DNA of 64,000 nucleotides from Anticarsia gemmatalis (taxonomy: Eukaryota; Arthropoda; Insecta; Lepidoptera; Erebidae). How positions within the stretch are numbered: the stretch's first letter is position 1; the number at the start of each line of letters is the position of its first letter. This document shows positions 39,004 to 52,305 of this stretch, piece by piece. A model generated the notes under the pieces. That model was given only the letters and a program-made list of their open reading frames with translations, had not been told where the DNA came from and did not search any database. The position numbers and the translations under genes were made by a program. The stretch covers positions 5,642,001 to 5,706,000 of the forward strand of contig NC_134745.1 of assembly GCF_050436995.1 (NCBI RefSeq). The letters run 5' to 3'.

Positions 39004-42000
39004 ATTCGACTTCCCGACCTTTGTTCGGTGGCTCTTTTTTCCTAAAGGATGTTCGGTGAATTGCAAATCTGTTCGGTTCAGTCAACTTCAAGGGAATGGC
39101 TGCCCGGGGCTGTGTAAATATTTAATGCATATTTCATGGAGACCCGACGTTTACTTTGTAAGAGATCGGATAAAACAACTTCTCTGGTGTAAAGCTAGTA
39201 CTTAAGTGCTTCATTTGGTTGAAATTAGGCGATTGCCTTTCAAGATGTATTGTTTTACTGATAGCTTATGGTAAAATATTTTTGGACTTGCAAATGTATT
39301 TTTGTGAGTTACTGGAACGCTATCTAATGTAGACTTTCTGTTGCTAAGTAATTGTTTTCAATGATTTGTAAAACATGTTTACAAATCCAAACATATATGT
39401 TTGAATCCCTTCCCACGAAAGGGCCATGATTAGAAATAAGCCCTATTAATCATCTAAAACATTTAATATCATAACACAAATCATGGTAAACAAGTTAAAC
39501 GAGGCTCACGTTAACCGTCAGTAATCTAACGAGGGAAAAGGGATTTATTTTTATCTAACCCTCGGCGTATGATGAATGAAATGAAGCTGGCCATTTTATT
39601 TTAACCCTGGGCGGCGGCAAACGGTGCATTCTTAATAGAGTGCAATCGCGGTATGCATATAAATTCGATGGCAATGAATTAAATTTTTCACATAGCATCG
39701 TGGTGATACCCGGCCTCTCGAGGGCACTGTATCCTGGGATAGGATGAGCTGCTGAATACTAATTTCGAACGTTTTAGCTATCGTTTAATTGGCCGGGGAT
39801 AACAAAGTTCCGTGCCAGTAATAAAAAGTTTTAGTGGTTTTGTCGGGATTCAAGAAAGGATTTGTTATAAATTGTTTGTGTTTATTATCTCACAGCATGC
39901 GGTAATTTTAAAAATATAATTACCTATGACAGTTGTCGACTGAAATAATTATTTACAAAAAAACAGAGCAAAATATCACTTCGTTAATAAAAAATTGTAA
40001 GCAAGATTTTAACAACAAAATTTATTATAATTTTATTACAAGTTATATTCGAAACACTTTTAAAACTGAAAACATCACAGCGTACATTTGATTGTTACGT
40101 CAATATTTTTAACTTAATTACTTTGAGTTTTCAACTCGACGTAAACAAAGTTTACATAATAAGTGCCTATTTCGTTCAGCCGTGCATTAACGTGAAAAAT
40201 TACTTGCGCTTCAGAGAAAAAAAAACGCTCGTTTTAATCAACCCGTTAAAAAATCGCATTCTCGAAAATAATCGCGTAGCCCGTTACTGTGGGGAAAAGT
40301 TAACGAGTGTTATTTAAACCGGCGGGCCGGTTCGTTTCGTGGAAAAATTGTTCCGCTTTGAAAAATTTGCCCAAATGACGTAAAACTCATATGTGAGCGG
40401 ACGGTTTGAGCGACGAATAACTACAGGCGGACCCCCGGTTGTATTAAACCCCTCAGTCTGCAAAGCTCGGTAATAGCAGGATATTATACCGTGATATGAA
40501 TCCGCAGCGTTTTTGGATGAATCGTCCACTCAGTTTGGCAGGCGCAGTTTCATTGTATGCCTCTTTCAAATGTTCGGGCGCAATGAATACTGATATAGTA
40601 CTGTAGGGGAAAGGTAAAATATTACATAAAGTAGATGGCCACTTCAGTTACGCTTATGAATAAACCAGATGGCTTATCTATAATGTCTGCAGCACCCGCA
40701 CCACTGCACTTTATAATTTTCAATTTACCGCAGTGCATCGTATGAAATATTAATAATTACTGACCCTAGTCCAATGTTTCTCAATTCCGTAAAAACCCTA
40801 AGTGGTGGCTTGAATTATAGGTAAACATAACACTAAATCTAAATTTGGACAGAAGTGTGGGGTATAAATCTATGAGATGTTATGCGTGACCCGCGTGCGT
40901 TGCCTTTATGTACAATTTATTGTAGGGGGAAAAGAATATAACCGCTTGGCCGAGCATCGCCTGACTGAAAACCAATCCCGTTTTTTCATTCAACATAATA
41001 AATATTTCATTTGACACAACAAAAATTGCAGAATGCAGCAATAACTAAATATTTCCTGTGACCCAATTCAATGCAAAAAAATTACAATGTAAAATTCATG
41101 GACTCGTATTTTTCCGCTCGAACTTGTGTAAATTTTATATTTTTGGTGCTGTATTATAAAAAAGTTGCACTCGCAAATAATAACTTTTCATGGCTGAACT
41201 ATTATTTTCCGATATACCATCCGATTTTTAGCCATATCTTTAAATACGCTTGCCCAAAAATAAACAATAATTATTCTTTTACCTAGATTTCTGTTAGTAA
41301 TATCTTCTATAATTACATAATATTAATATCCGTTTACAAATAAGGGCAAAGGTGCCTTATTCCCATTAAATAGTACCCCATCTATGCAAAAGCAGGGGTC
41401 GATAACCGCCCTCTTCATAATCTTAGGACCCTTGCATAACACACAATATTTAGTAAACGGTTCCAACCTCGGCCGCATAATTAATTTCATGATAATTTCC
41501 AAGTAGCGTGGTACATACTGTACATAGTTGGATATGGAGGTCTTTACGAGCTCATTACCGAATGGGGTGCAGCTAACGACTCGGTCTGAACGTCTTCCTT
41601 CCTTAGATAGTGTGGAGCGGATGCGGTCACACGCCTAGAGAGAACGATGACGCATTTAGATCTTAGCTCGAGTTGCTATTCGCTTAAGACTATTAGCCGT
41701 TTATTCATTAAAGCAGTTTGGAAACTACTAGTAGTGTCCATTTCTTGTTTTAAATGATAATAGTTATGTTTCGTCGTATAATTGCGTTATTAATACAATT
41801 TGTGAGTCCAATTTTAGAAACATCGACCCTAGCATAAAGACACTTTAACGTGGTCTTAGTACCATTGGCTATTAGGTACTTGAATGTTCATAAACCGCAC
41901 TAAGACATAACAATAACATCGATATTCAACATTCATTATTAAACAGATAGTATCTGTTATATTATAACCACAATCAATTTGCTTCAATATTAATATTAAC

Positions 42001-42360
42001 TTGTCCATTATTGACCAATTTCAATGAATGATAAATGAGCGAGCAGTGGGTCAAGATTTCTCAATACAATGTAAGATGAGAAGTCGATCAAATACCTTGT
42101 ATCAACGGTCGATCATAACAATTGTAGTTTGTGGAAATCGTAACTACCTGATTAGTTAAATCATTATATTTGTACCTAACTAAACTTACAGTCTTTAGTA
42201 TTTCGGAGATATTTTAGATAGAAGTGACAAGAAGGGTCGACGACTCAATGTAATCTGAGGAGAATGGCGTGACAGAAATAGACGATGACAATAATAATTA
42301 TGTTGACAAATTGAACTAACATTATTATTTGTGGTTTTTACACGACGTGCTATATGAAAA

Positions 42361-42632
42361 TACTAGCTGACCCGCGCAACTTCACTTGCGTCACATAAGA
42401 GAGAATGGTTAAATTTTTTCCCCGTTTTTGTAACATTTTTTACTGGTACTCTGCTCCTACTATTCGTAGCGTGATGATATATAGCCTATAACCTTCCTCA
42501 ATAAATGAACTATCTAACACTGAAAGAATATTTCAAATCGGACCAGTAGTTTCTGAGATTAGCGCGTTCAAACAAGCAAACAAACAAACAAACTCTTCAG
42601 CTTTATAATATTAGTATAGATTAGTATAGATT
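42361..42632 (-). mobile_element. Lep1/Helitron-like GTTT repeat
   Basis: Inverted copy of the 18092-18374 family. TACTAGCTGACCCGCGCAAC at the left is the complement of the 3' terminus. An (AAAC)n run at about 42569-42592 and TATAATATTAGTATAGATTAG at the right are the 5' end. Confidence 0.75.
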
Positions 42633-44216
42633 AAACCTCAAACATAAAGAGGTACGTGTCAAACAAACTTAGTATGCCGAAAGTAGCGAGGGAGAACTTA
42701 TAATTCATTTTACTTACTAAACATTCCCACACTAAATCAGTGGTCAGACATGACCACGTAATAGAAATAGAAAACAACATCAATTATTTTTATATAACAC
42801 ATCCAATTCCAGCAGATTTCACCACGTGCGTGAATAAATACACAAATCGTATTCAGTTTTGTTCGGACCGAGCCAATCTAATTAAACTATGTGCGCTTCA
42901 AATAAATCGCTAACTAAAACTGAAATTGTTTGCTCAACAAATTAGTTTCACTGTATAGAATATAGAATACTAAATGAAACGTGTTGTGATTACTGCTATG
43001 TAAATTATTTCATTATTTATATAGCCATTGGTCGGACCTGATTAGTTGATACTTATTGACGGAATGTATAATAGACGTTTGAATACTATAATATAGCGTT
43101 GTAACCATGTAGACAAGCGCTAGTATTAGTGTGTGTTATGTCATAACAGGTAAGAATAGAGAGCGATTTTGTGTATGAAAACTGGATATTATGCCAAAGC
43201 TTTAATGCATGACTAGTGCTAAGACTAAAAAAAACGTGCATAAAATTGATGTCTTCACAACAGCAACATAGTTTTTCCTGATTAAAAATTTATAGAAATA
43301 ATAAAAACCTAATCTTGCCGATCTAAAAACAATAAGTCCGACACACAAAAATCAAAATCAACATAAAAAAATGCCACCCTCGTTACAGACCGAGCACAAA
43401 ACACACAATACTTTAAAAAAGAATAACATTTTCATATCTCAGGGATGTCCCCTTTTGTTATAGAAAGAAAAATACGGCAGAGATCAGGTGCGCTTGGAAA
43501 CAATCGCGTTTCATTAGAGCTAACACTTCGTTCGTGTTGTCGTTGCGTTTAGTTGCACGATATTTTCTTGTACCTTTCAAACTATTCGGCACGCTCTTCC
43601 ACCTGTGAAACAGCGCTTAAAAAAGTAATTTGTTAGTCGTGCTTGCTTTAGTTAATTGGCGAAATAAAATATAGGAAGTTTTGTTTAACTTTATAAAGGC
43701 CAAATATTGGCTGGCTAATAAGCCTGTGTTTGTAATACTACGCTAATATTCGAACTACAGAATATCCTTCAAGGGATAAAAGCATAAATATCGATGACTT
43801 TACTTTTAAATACTTGTTCAATGCTAAAACTGCTACTAACCACAAATTATAATATTCAACTTATTAAGTTCCGAAGGCCGTTTAGGGAAACTTGTTTTAA
43901 AAATAAAAAGCTTCGTATTTTGATAACTTACCGTCTCCTTTAAAAATAAATTATGTAAAGAAATGCCAATAAATCATTTGATCACAACTATTTGGTATGT
44001 ACATGCGCTATCAAAATCCTAAATTTAATCAGAAATATCGCAATTTAATCCTCATAACGTTGCAACCATTTTTCATTAGTCGATAAACAGAACAAGCTAA
44101 ATAATTCCACATTTCATTACCGTGACAAAGCCGTTAATATTCGTTCAGTTCGTGTTATAAACTTGTTCAAATTGGATTTATTAGTGTTTACTCATTTACA
44201 ATCTGTGTGCATTTAT

Positions 44217-44493
44217 CTATACTATCTATACTAATACTAATACTAATATTATAAAGCTGAAGAGTTTGTTTGTTTGTTTGTTTGTTTGAACGCGCTAATC
44301 TCAGGAACTACTGGTCTGATTTGAAAAATTCTTTCAGTGTTAGATAGACCAGTTATCGAGGAAGGCTATAGGCTATATATCATCACGGTACGACCATTAG
44401 GAGCAGAGTAGCAATAAAAAATGTTACAAAAACAGAGAAAATTTGGACCCATTCTCTTATGTGACGCAAGCGAAGTTGCGCGGGTCAGCTTGT
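44217..44493 (+). mobile_element. Lep1/Helitron-like GTTT repeat
   Basis: TCTATACTATCTATACTAAT start, (GTTT)n at about 44266, the conserved GGCTATAGGCTATATATCAT core, and GTTGCGCGGGTCAGCTTGT end. The final CTAGT has mutated to CTTGT. Confidence 0.75.
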
Positions 44494-44747
44494 TTAATCT
44501 AATGCTAAACTGGACGTGTTACGCGTTTATGTCAGGTGTTTGGTAAATAGATTTATTGATCGGCTTGTTATTAAATTATTACTTTGTTGTCCATTTTGAC
44601 ATTTGTATAGTATGATTATTCATTCTACTGTGGGTGAAATATGTAACATCAAACATCGCTTCCTAAGAAAATAATGTGTTGTCATTCTTGTGAGGTCATT
44701 TACGTCCGTGAGAATATATTTTAGAACAAAATAATTGTTTGTATGTA

Positions 44748-45013
44748 TCTATACTAATCTTTACTAATATTATAAAGCTGAAGAGTTTGTTTGTTTGTTT
44801 GTTTGAACACGCTAATCTCAGAAAATACTGGTCCAATTAGAAAAATTCTTTCAGTGTTAGAAAGCCCATTTATCGAGGAAGGCTATAGGCTATATATCAT
44901 CACGCTACGACCAATAGGAGCAGAGTACCAGTAAAAAATGTTTCAAAAACGGGGAAAATTATGACCCATCCACTTTTAAGTGACGCGAGCGAAGTTGCGC
45001 GGGTCAGCTAGTT
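44748..45013 (+). mobile_element. Lep1/Helitron-like GTTT repeat
   Basis: Same orientation as, and 254 bp downstream of, the copy ending at 44493. It has the full order of words, with the end intact (GTTGCGCGGGTCAGCTAGT). Confidence 0.75.
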
Positions 45014-48000
45014 TCTTATAAATGATATCTCTTATTGCTGTATCTTTCCACGATTCTGAATAAGAATCAAACACAGAATTTCAAGAATACAGCATTATGA
45101 TATAATACCTGAAGATATTTCCATTTTTTTTCTGGAAGCAATAATCATATCGTTGTACGAGGAAGAAACGCAAAGTAATTCTAAGAATATCCATTTATGC
45201 AGAAAGAGATTCAAGTTCTTTGATTTAATGAACTGTAAATCGAAATTCATTTCATTGACGGGCAAATAATATAATCTAATCTTATCAGAAATGAATTCTC
45301 TGTTCCGATAATAGAAGAAATAATGAACCGAAGTTTGATGAAAAAGAATTTAATGAGGTTTATGGGAATCAATATTCATTATAACTTTCAATATTGATGT
45401 ATTACGGGAAAATATTTATTCAGAGAAATCTATAACAATCTCGTTTGTGACATTATAACTACAAATACTAAACCGGAGCATAACTGCTCCTTGAACGTGA
45501 ATATTTTACGACACAACTTACAAAAAAAGGTTCTGCCAACGCGACATTATAATAACACAACAAAAACACAAATATAAAATCATAACCTCTACATCATATC
45601 TTGCTGCCGTCTTGAGAGCAAATAGTTCAGGACTTAGCCACTCAGTACCGTGATGAATCACCCCCTCGGGGGATGCCAGTCGTATTTATCCTCTGAAAAA
45701 GCGCCTCTACAGGTCAGCCCACCCGAGGGTAGGTTTTTTATCGATAAAAACGCAGTAGTGGCTATTCCTTTAAACATGAACTAGGGGAGTGTGGAAAAAT
45801 GATCCGCTATTAAAATAATTGAGTGCTTTTAGGTTTTTGTTTACATTGCAGCGGAAAATTAAGCTCGGGTTTTGCTTAGAACTGAATGTTGGGTATTTTT
45901 TAGTGTAATGGATTGACTATATATGTATATGTATACTTTATCGGCGGGATTGGGTGGATATTTGCGGTATTTTTAGTGAAGCTAAATTGAAATTTAACCA
46001 AATAAAATAGTGGAAGGTTTTCCATATTGGTGGGTGTGAAGTGGGAGCTAAATCTCTGTGAAACAAAACACCTCAATTTACTAAAAAATACAGTCGTTAT
46101 TTTCTATTTACCGTTTAATATTTTGTGAATTTTCTAAAAATAGGAAACAATTATTTATATGTACCGGATTTATCTAACCGGAAACAAATTCATGTTTATT
46201 AATGATGACTGAAAATAAAGTCCAGTAACGTCAAAGCTCGTCCAAAAAACAAAAAAAGTTAAAAAGCCGCGGTCATTTTGATATTTTGCACAAAATTTTA
46301 AGCAACGAAACATTTTAACGTCCACAAACAACGTAAAAATAAAGGCGCGCTAACATCATGATTGTTTAATCATAATTAAGTCGGCCATAACGACATAATT
46401 CAGCTGATTCCATGTTAATAAATAAATCATAAGCTGGCCTTTAAAACAATTTCATTAGAACGGCTAGTCCTTTTGAAATATAAATTAAAGTCACGACTGC
46501 AAGAAAAGTAAATGTTGTAACACTGTCACGGAATGGAGATTTCCTCATACTAAATTAATTGTGAGGACAAAGCCGAACCGGGACAGACGAAATGGACTCT
46601 TAACAGGAAGAAATTAAACTTGCAATTTTCGTACAAATTAAGTTGACCTGAAATATTTGGAATTTCGACCCTTTTATTTCAGCTGTAGTTGCGTTGTGAA
46701 TGCTAATAATGTGAGGGGTGTCCGTCTGAATTTATGGAATAATTAAAGTTAATTTTCGAGACTAAATTATGCAAAGACATAATTTGTTTATTGTTATTGG
46801 CATTTTAGATGTTTGCTAATCGCTTTGATAATGTTTGGCTGTTTGTAATGTTTGTGGTTGAGACGTTGTTGATTTTTATTTTATTTTAGTTATGTCCTTG
46901 ACCTAAAATGTATGGCAGTTTGTAGGGAGGGTATCTAAATGGGATATTGATCGATAAACATGCACGGCTTACCTGCCGCTATTTTGCTCGTATCAGGATT
47001 TGGGTTTGCTGTTTACATTATATCGAGATTCTTGGATACAATACTTTTCTTCGAAAGAAATATTGCCGATCAACAACAACTGCAGGAAGATGTAAATAAT
47101 GCGTTTGGAAATTTTACTTAAACTTAAGTAACATTTTATTTTATTCATTGCTTCACGTACTAACAAATCCCTACAAATATCAGTTTCACTAGAAATTCTA
47201 ATAGTCAAGCAAAAAAACATTAAGTACATAGAAAATACATAGAGACGAAAAACCTTATGGAGGACTTTTTCACAATCAACATTACCATGCGCTCCCTTTT
47301 GATTGAAAACTGTCAATTAACTTTATTACTCATCGGAACATTATTATTCAACACAACAAAGATTATAACACAACTAACACAAAATTAGAGCAATCCTTAA
47401 GATGCGAACACATTATAGCAATTGAGAACAGAACAATCGATCTAATGCATCGCACAAAGACTGGCGCACTGAAAGGGGAACCTTGTATGTCGAACCACAA
47501 AGTGTTTGAACTGTTGTTGAAAACTTTTAGTTGAACGGATCAACGCAAAGCTTTTCTTCTACAGAACAGACCACGCGTCTTTAAAACATTGAATAAATGG
47601 ACTTGTTCAATGGCTTTGCGGGAATATGTTGAACGTCGCGACTTTTATATTACTGTTTGTTCGAGAATATATCTTCAGCTGTTATTTGGTTTTAGATGTA
47701 CGTTCGCAAGTTTATTTCCACTTTTACAGCGCACTTACAGATGTGAATAAGAATGTTTTATGGGTTTATTTATGTTAAATTGTATGTTCTATCGACATTA
47801 TGTTGAGCTGTGTACGTTTTAATGTTACTGTCGTTTATTATTTATCTGTTGTTACTCTCATCTTATCAAAGAAGAATGATTAGAATAACACCTAAACGGG
47901 AATAGACACTGCCTGTTTAGTGCACATTTATGGATAGAAAACTTTATGGTAAGTGGTTCATCAAACATTATATGAACCGAGAATTATCTTCAGGAAATTA

Positions 48001-51000
48001 TTCGAAGTTTTATTAATGTTATATGAAGCTTATCTTTTATGCCTTAAAACTTAAAATATAATTAATTATTATTGTTTTAGAAGGTGTTCATAAACTTTAA
48101 TTTTAATGACTTAAACACATTAAGCGAAACTACGATTTAAAAATGTTTATTTTGTGTTAATATAATTACTTCGGTGAAAACACATGAGCATTATTAACTC
48201 GATCGTAGTCATAAATATCTGCTTGTATCGTATAGTACGGTAAAAGTTTGTACTTACTTGTACGCGGACAAATGTTCCTTAAACGCTTGTACTAAAAAAG
48301 TCTAGACTGGTGTTTCTTGTAGCTAAATAATGTTTAATGTATATTGGTGGTCAGCTCATCCTAAACCCAGTCTAATCTGTCACAAATAGTCCATCCAATC
48401 TTGATAGCAATACAAACGGTCAGTAAGCATCCAGCGCCCATTGCCGCAACTAACTAACCGACTGAGCTTAGTTGACTCTTTAGATAAATAGAAAACTCAT
48501 TCCCTTCAGTTAGCCAGCTCCGCGATCACTGGACCCGATAAATGTGACCCAGATGATACAGCCGCTGGAAGGGAAAATAATTGCTTTTCAAAATTGATTA
48601 GATTACTTATCTCTTTAGTTGTGTCTGTTTTCTTTTTTTGTACCGAATGTGACCAAGAACTATATGTATTGTTCTTTCTCTATGTACATGTATTATGTAA
48701 GATTTATGTTATTCTACCTAAAGCCATAACAAATATATTTCTTCGGCATTATGCTACAGCATTACAATTACGTTGAGTTAAGTAAGGTGTAAGTGAGTAT
48801 TCTTAGTCAAGCGTGGTAATTATAAAACACTGAATATAAAAGAACACCTGCGCGATTTGTATGTCTTCGGCAAAAAATAAACATGGAAAGCAGGCAATGA
48901 AGGAGATTGGAAATGAATGAAGTCTTTTAGCTGTGGAAAAAATGTGCTTTATTATTTTTTGTAAATCAAAAATAAAATAACCTACTGTGAGATAAAGTTC
49001 GTAAATCTTCCAAGTACTTTTCACAACATACAGTTTCCATGTTCCCAGGATAACGGAGTGGCTTGCAGCTTGCAGCGTCCGACCGCACGCCACTCGCTAC
49101 TAATCAGTGTTTGCACATGACGACAGACTCAACGACTGAGTTAAGCCTACCGCACCTACTCACTGCAATGCTAGTCGTGATTGTGGAAAAATCCTTCGCT
49201 GCGAATGTGGAACAATGAGGCCTTTACGACAGATTAGGCTCGCACTCGCTCATGTTTTTTTTTAGCATTTGTTTTTTTAAATCAGCGTTCTGAAGATTGA
49301 AAAAAACATCACCGTTGATTTATTTCCAGATTTATCAGAGACAACGGGATACTATATTTTTTTCAGACGGTTTTCAGAGTACATAATAGGAATTTCCTGA
49401 AACTAATATAACTGGCAGAAACATATAAGTTGTTAATAGCCCTCCAAAGATTATTTTTATCGAACTGTTGAATTAGAATATGGTGGACGAATGGTGTGTA
49501 CATAAAATTCAACGCAAAAAGGCAACTAAAGTATGAAGCTACATCTTGAAACATTGCTATTGTTTGTGACAACAATCTTAATGGAACATTCTAGAACAGT
49601 TTTATCTAATAAAGACGTCTAAACCCTAAAGGGGCTAAGCTTTAAAGAAACTATCTAACCTTGTTTGTGCGCCCAAGTCACACAAATGACACAAACATAC
49701 TGGAACCAGTTTAAACGCTTTGAGCGTCCAAAATTAGTCGCTTGTACATTGAAACTCTCGTCGCTCAATCGCTTAAATGCCTGTTTGTATAAGACTTAAC
49801 AGTAGTACTTTATACTGTGTTAATACAAGCCTATTCTACAAAACCTACGACTTTCAAAAGCTAAAAATATGTTTTCGTTCTAAATTATTGAACAATAGGA
49901 GAATTAGTGATTGACTAGAATTGATTAATATACCTACAGCTACTTTATCAGATAATAAGGAATGTAATGGTGTATAATGTCATGATATTTCCATTACATT
50001 ATAAGAAAAATTTAAAATATAATGTGTAAGTTTTCTGAAAAGTTTTGTATTCCCCGACTTACGTTTTATAAAACACTACAGAAGATTACGTGAATACACT
50101 CTTAAACCTGGTAATTTAGCAAATGCACAGCCATGACCTTTGAATTTAAGAACAGAGATAACTCACTGCCACTGCAAATAGCACTTACGTAGATGATTCT
50201 ACATAAACCCTAATAAGATTGGATCTGAGTACAAATGCGAATTGTTTTTATTCCATTGCCTTTACCGAAATACCACAAATAATGCATTTTTTACGACGTT
50301 CTTCTTCTATTATTACTTCATTCGAAAACAAAGCAATCCGTTCAATGAATGGATACACATAAATCGTCTGAAAGCTTACTTGTGACTTCAGTAAAATACA
50401 TTGATCCATATTACGTACGCACTTAACCATATAAAAGAGCTAACATTAATGGCCAAGCTCAATTGAGCGGAAAATGTACAGAACGTCTTCACAAAACCAT
50501 ACATATAACTATATTGTTTCATAATTCTGGCACACAATATACTAAATAATAACAAAGCTTACGTAATTTGTATCACAAACAAGCATAAATTCGAGTTCAC
50601 GAACAATGTTTTTTCTTAATTAGCCACAGTACGTAGATTAATTTAGAAAGCGAGCTTAATGTGTGCAAGTTCGCTAGTCTAATTTGCTCGGGTTTAGAGC
50701 AAAGACGTGTTTCCATATAGAGAGTGAAGATTCCCGGGGAGTTATTTAACTAATTTTACATGCGGGGCAAGTTTTAACCCCACTACCATATGTTTGCGTT
50801 GCCGCTGTCGTGGGTACATCTCGTAGAGCGCGCGCCGACAACGCGACTCTGCAAGACAAACTGGTACGTACGCCCTTCGGAATTAGCTCGGCAAATTCAA
50901 ACATCCAACTCCTCCACTTGTTCGGCTGACAACTAGCGACGATAGCTGTTGTCAGAATTTTGAAAGCCACCAAGTTAACGTACAGTCTTGATTACCCGCT

Positions 51001-52305
51001 ACAGTTTCAAAGGATGAGCACGAACCTTTTAAAGAGATCTTGTCGTTCAAAGTGCATTTGAGATGTACTGTTTTGGAGTATTATATTGAAATGTCATAGA
51101 TATTAAAGAAATCGACGTCAACGTCTTTAATAATTTGACGTCAATGACAGTGAAAAGTTTTTTTTTTAACTTTATATAATGTACCATTTGGCGTGCACTC
51201 AAAGAAAATACATAGTAATAATAAAGTCAAGGATTTATGATCCGACGAATCTCTTACAAAAGTAAACAGACAATGCGATAAATAATCCTAGAGTAATAAA
51301 ATCCGAAATAAGAGAGAGCTCGGCAAAGAATAGTCGCAACAAGGAGCGTATTATTCAGTGTCACCGTCGGGACGTGTCCTGTAATATATGTTTTAATAAA
51401 AGGGTTTCAATTCTCACCCGAACATACATCACACGGAGATACCCGAAGTATCAATAATATCGAAAAAGATCTTCAATTTATTATTCATTGAAGTCGCTGG
51501 GCGGGGCGGGCCGCTCTATAAATCCAGGGATCGCCACTAAATCATCGTTTGCAGGCGGCGCGGCGGCGGAAGGACGTGTGCGGGCGCAATTTTTATCCAT
51601 TTTTCATCGATGGAAACAAATGGATACATCGACAACGCGTTCATAATTACATATTTATTCAGTGCAGTACGAGCATCACCAATTGCTGATTACGATTGCA
51701 AGAGAACCACTGACCTCATTCGCGAATGGTATTATTGTCGTGGCGCACATTAACGTGCTCGGAGGGCTAAACAAAGAGGGCCAGGTAGAGCTGGGTTGGT
51801 GGCCTCTGAAAGAATCCATAAAAACTGTAATGGTACCCTCGTCACGTCCGGACATCTTATTTATCTAGTCACGAGCAAAATCATTGTTTCCTTTTTCGTT
51901 GTGTGTTGGGGCAAAAACACGCCTTATTACCGCCACCGGCTAACAGATGAACTGCTGAACGGGACCATTGTCCCCGTGCCTTGTGTGTGACGTTTGTTCC
52001 TCGCAGACACCGAGGAAAAAATCGCACTTCTCCGACGAGATGCGACTATTTATTCATGTGCTCTCTGTATTTATTTTGTTCCTTGTTGGCTTAAAATAAA
52101 AGCTATATCGAAGTTCTTAGTGTTTAAACAAAAAACGATGATTTATTGTGTTTTGTTTTTATTTCTCTTTGTCTATAACAGCGTTGTGAATAAATAAAAG
52201 AGTATTCATGACCTATTTCCTATTTCGTGCATTTTATTAAACTAACTTCTATTTGAAGGAAAAAGCAAAGATAGAGAAGCATAATCTAAGATAATTGTTC
52301 CATTT
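45014..52305. other. Intergenic DNA 3' of the OR pair
   Basis: Mostly AT-rich without coding signal. GC-richer islands occur at 45600-45760, 50690-50980 and 51480-52040. The last includes GGGCGGGGCGGGCC, a CTATAAAT and GGCGGCGCGGCGGCGG, which could be a promoter or first-exon region of a gene I cannot otherwise see. Confidence 0.45.

Larger units (their letters stand above)
33881..42360. other. Gene-free stretch with GC-richer islands
   Basis: Islands at about 34510-34650, 35040-35170, 39520-39830, 40320-40530 and 41480-41700 stand out from the AT-rich background. They lack convincing frames and could be regulatory DNA or untranslated exons. The island at 40320 begins with a palindrome-like AACCGGCGGGCCGGTT. 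Confidence 0.45.

Noticed and set aside
46993..47316. 107-codon minus-strand frame
   Set aside because: No recognisable domain and AT-driven residue use; no supporting context.
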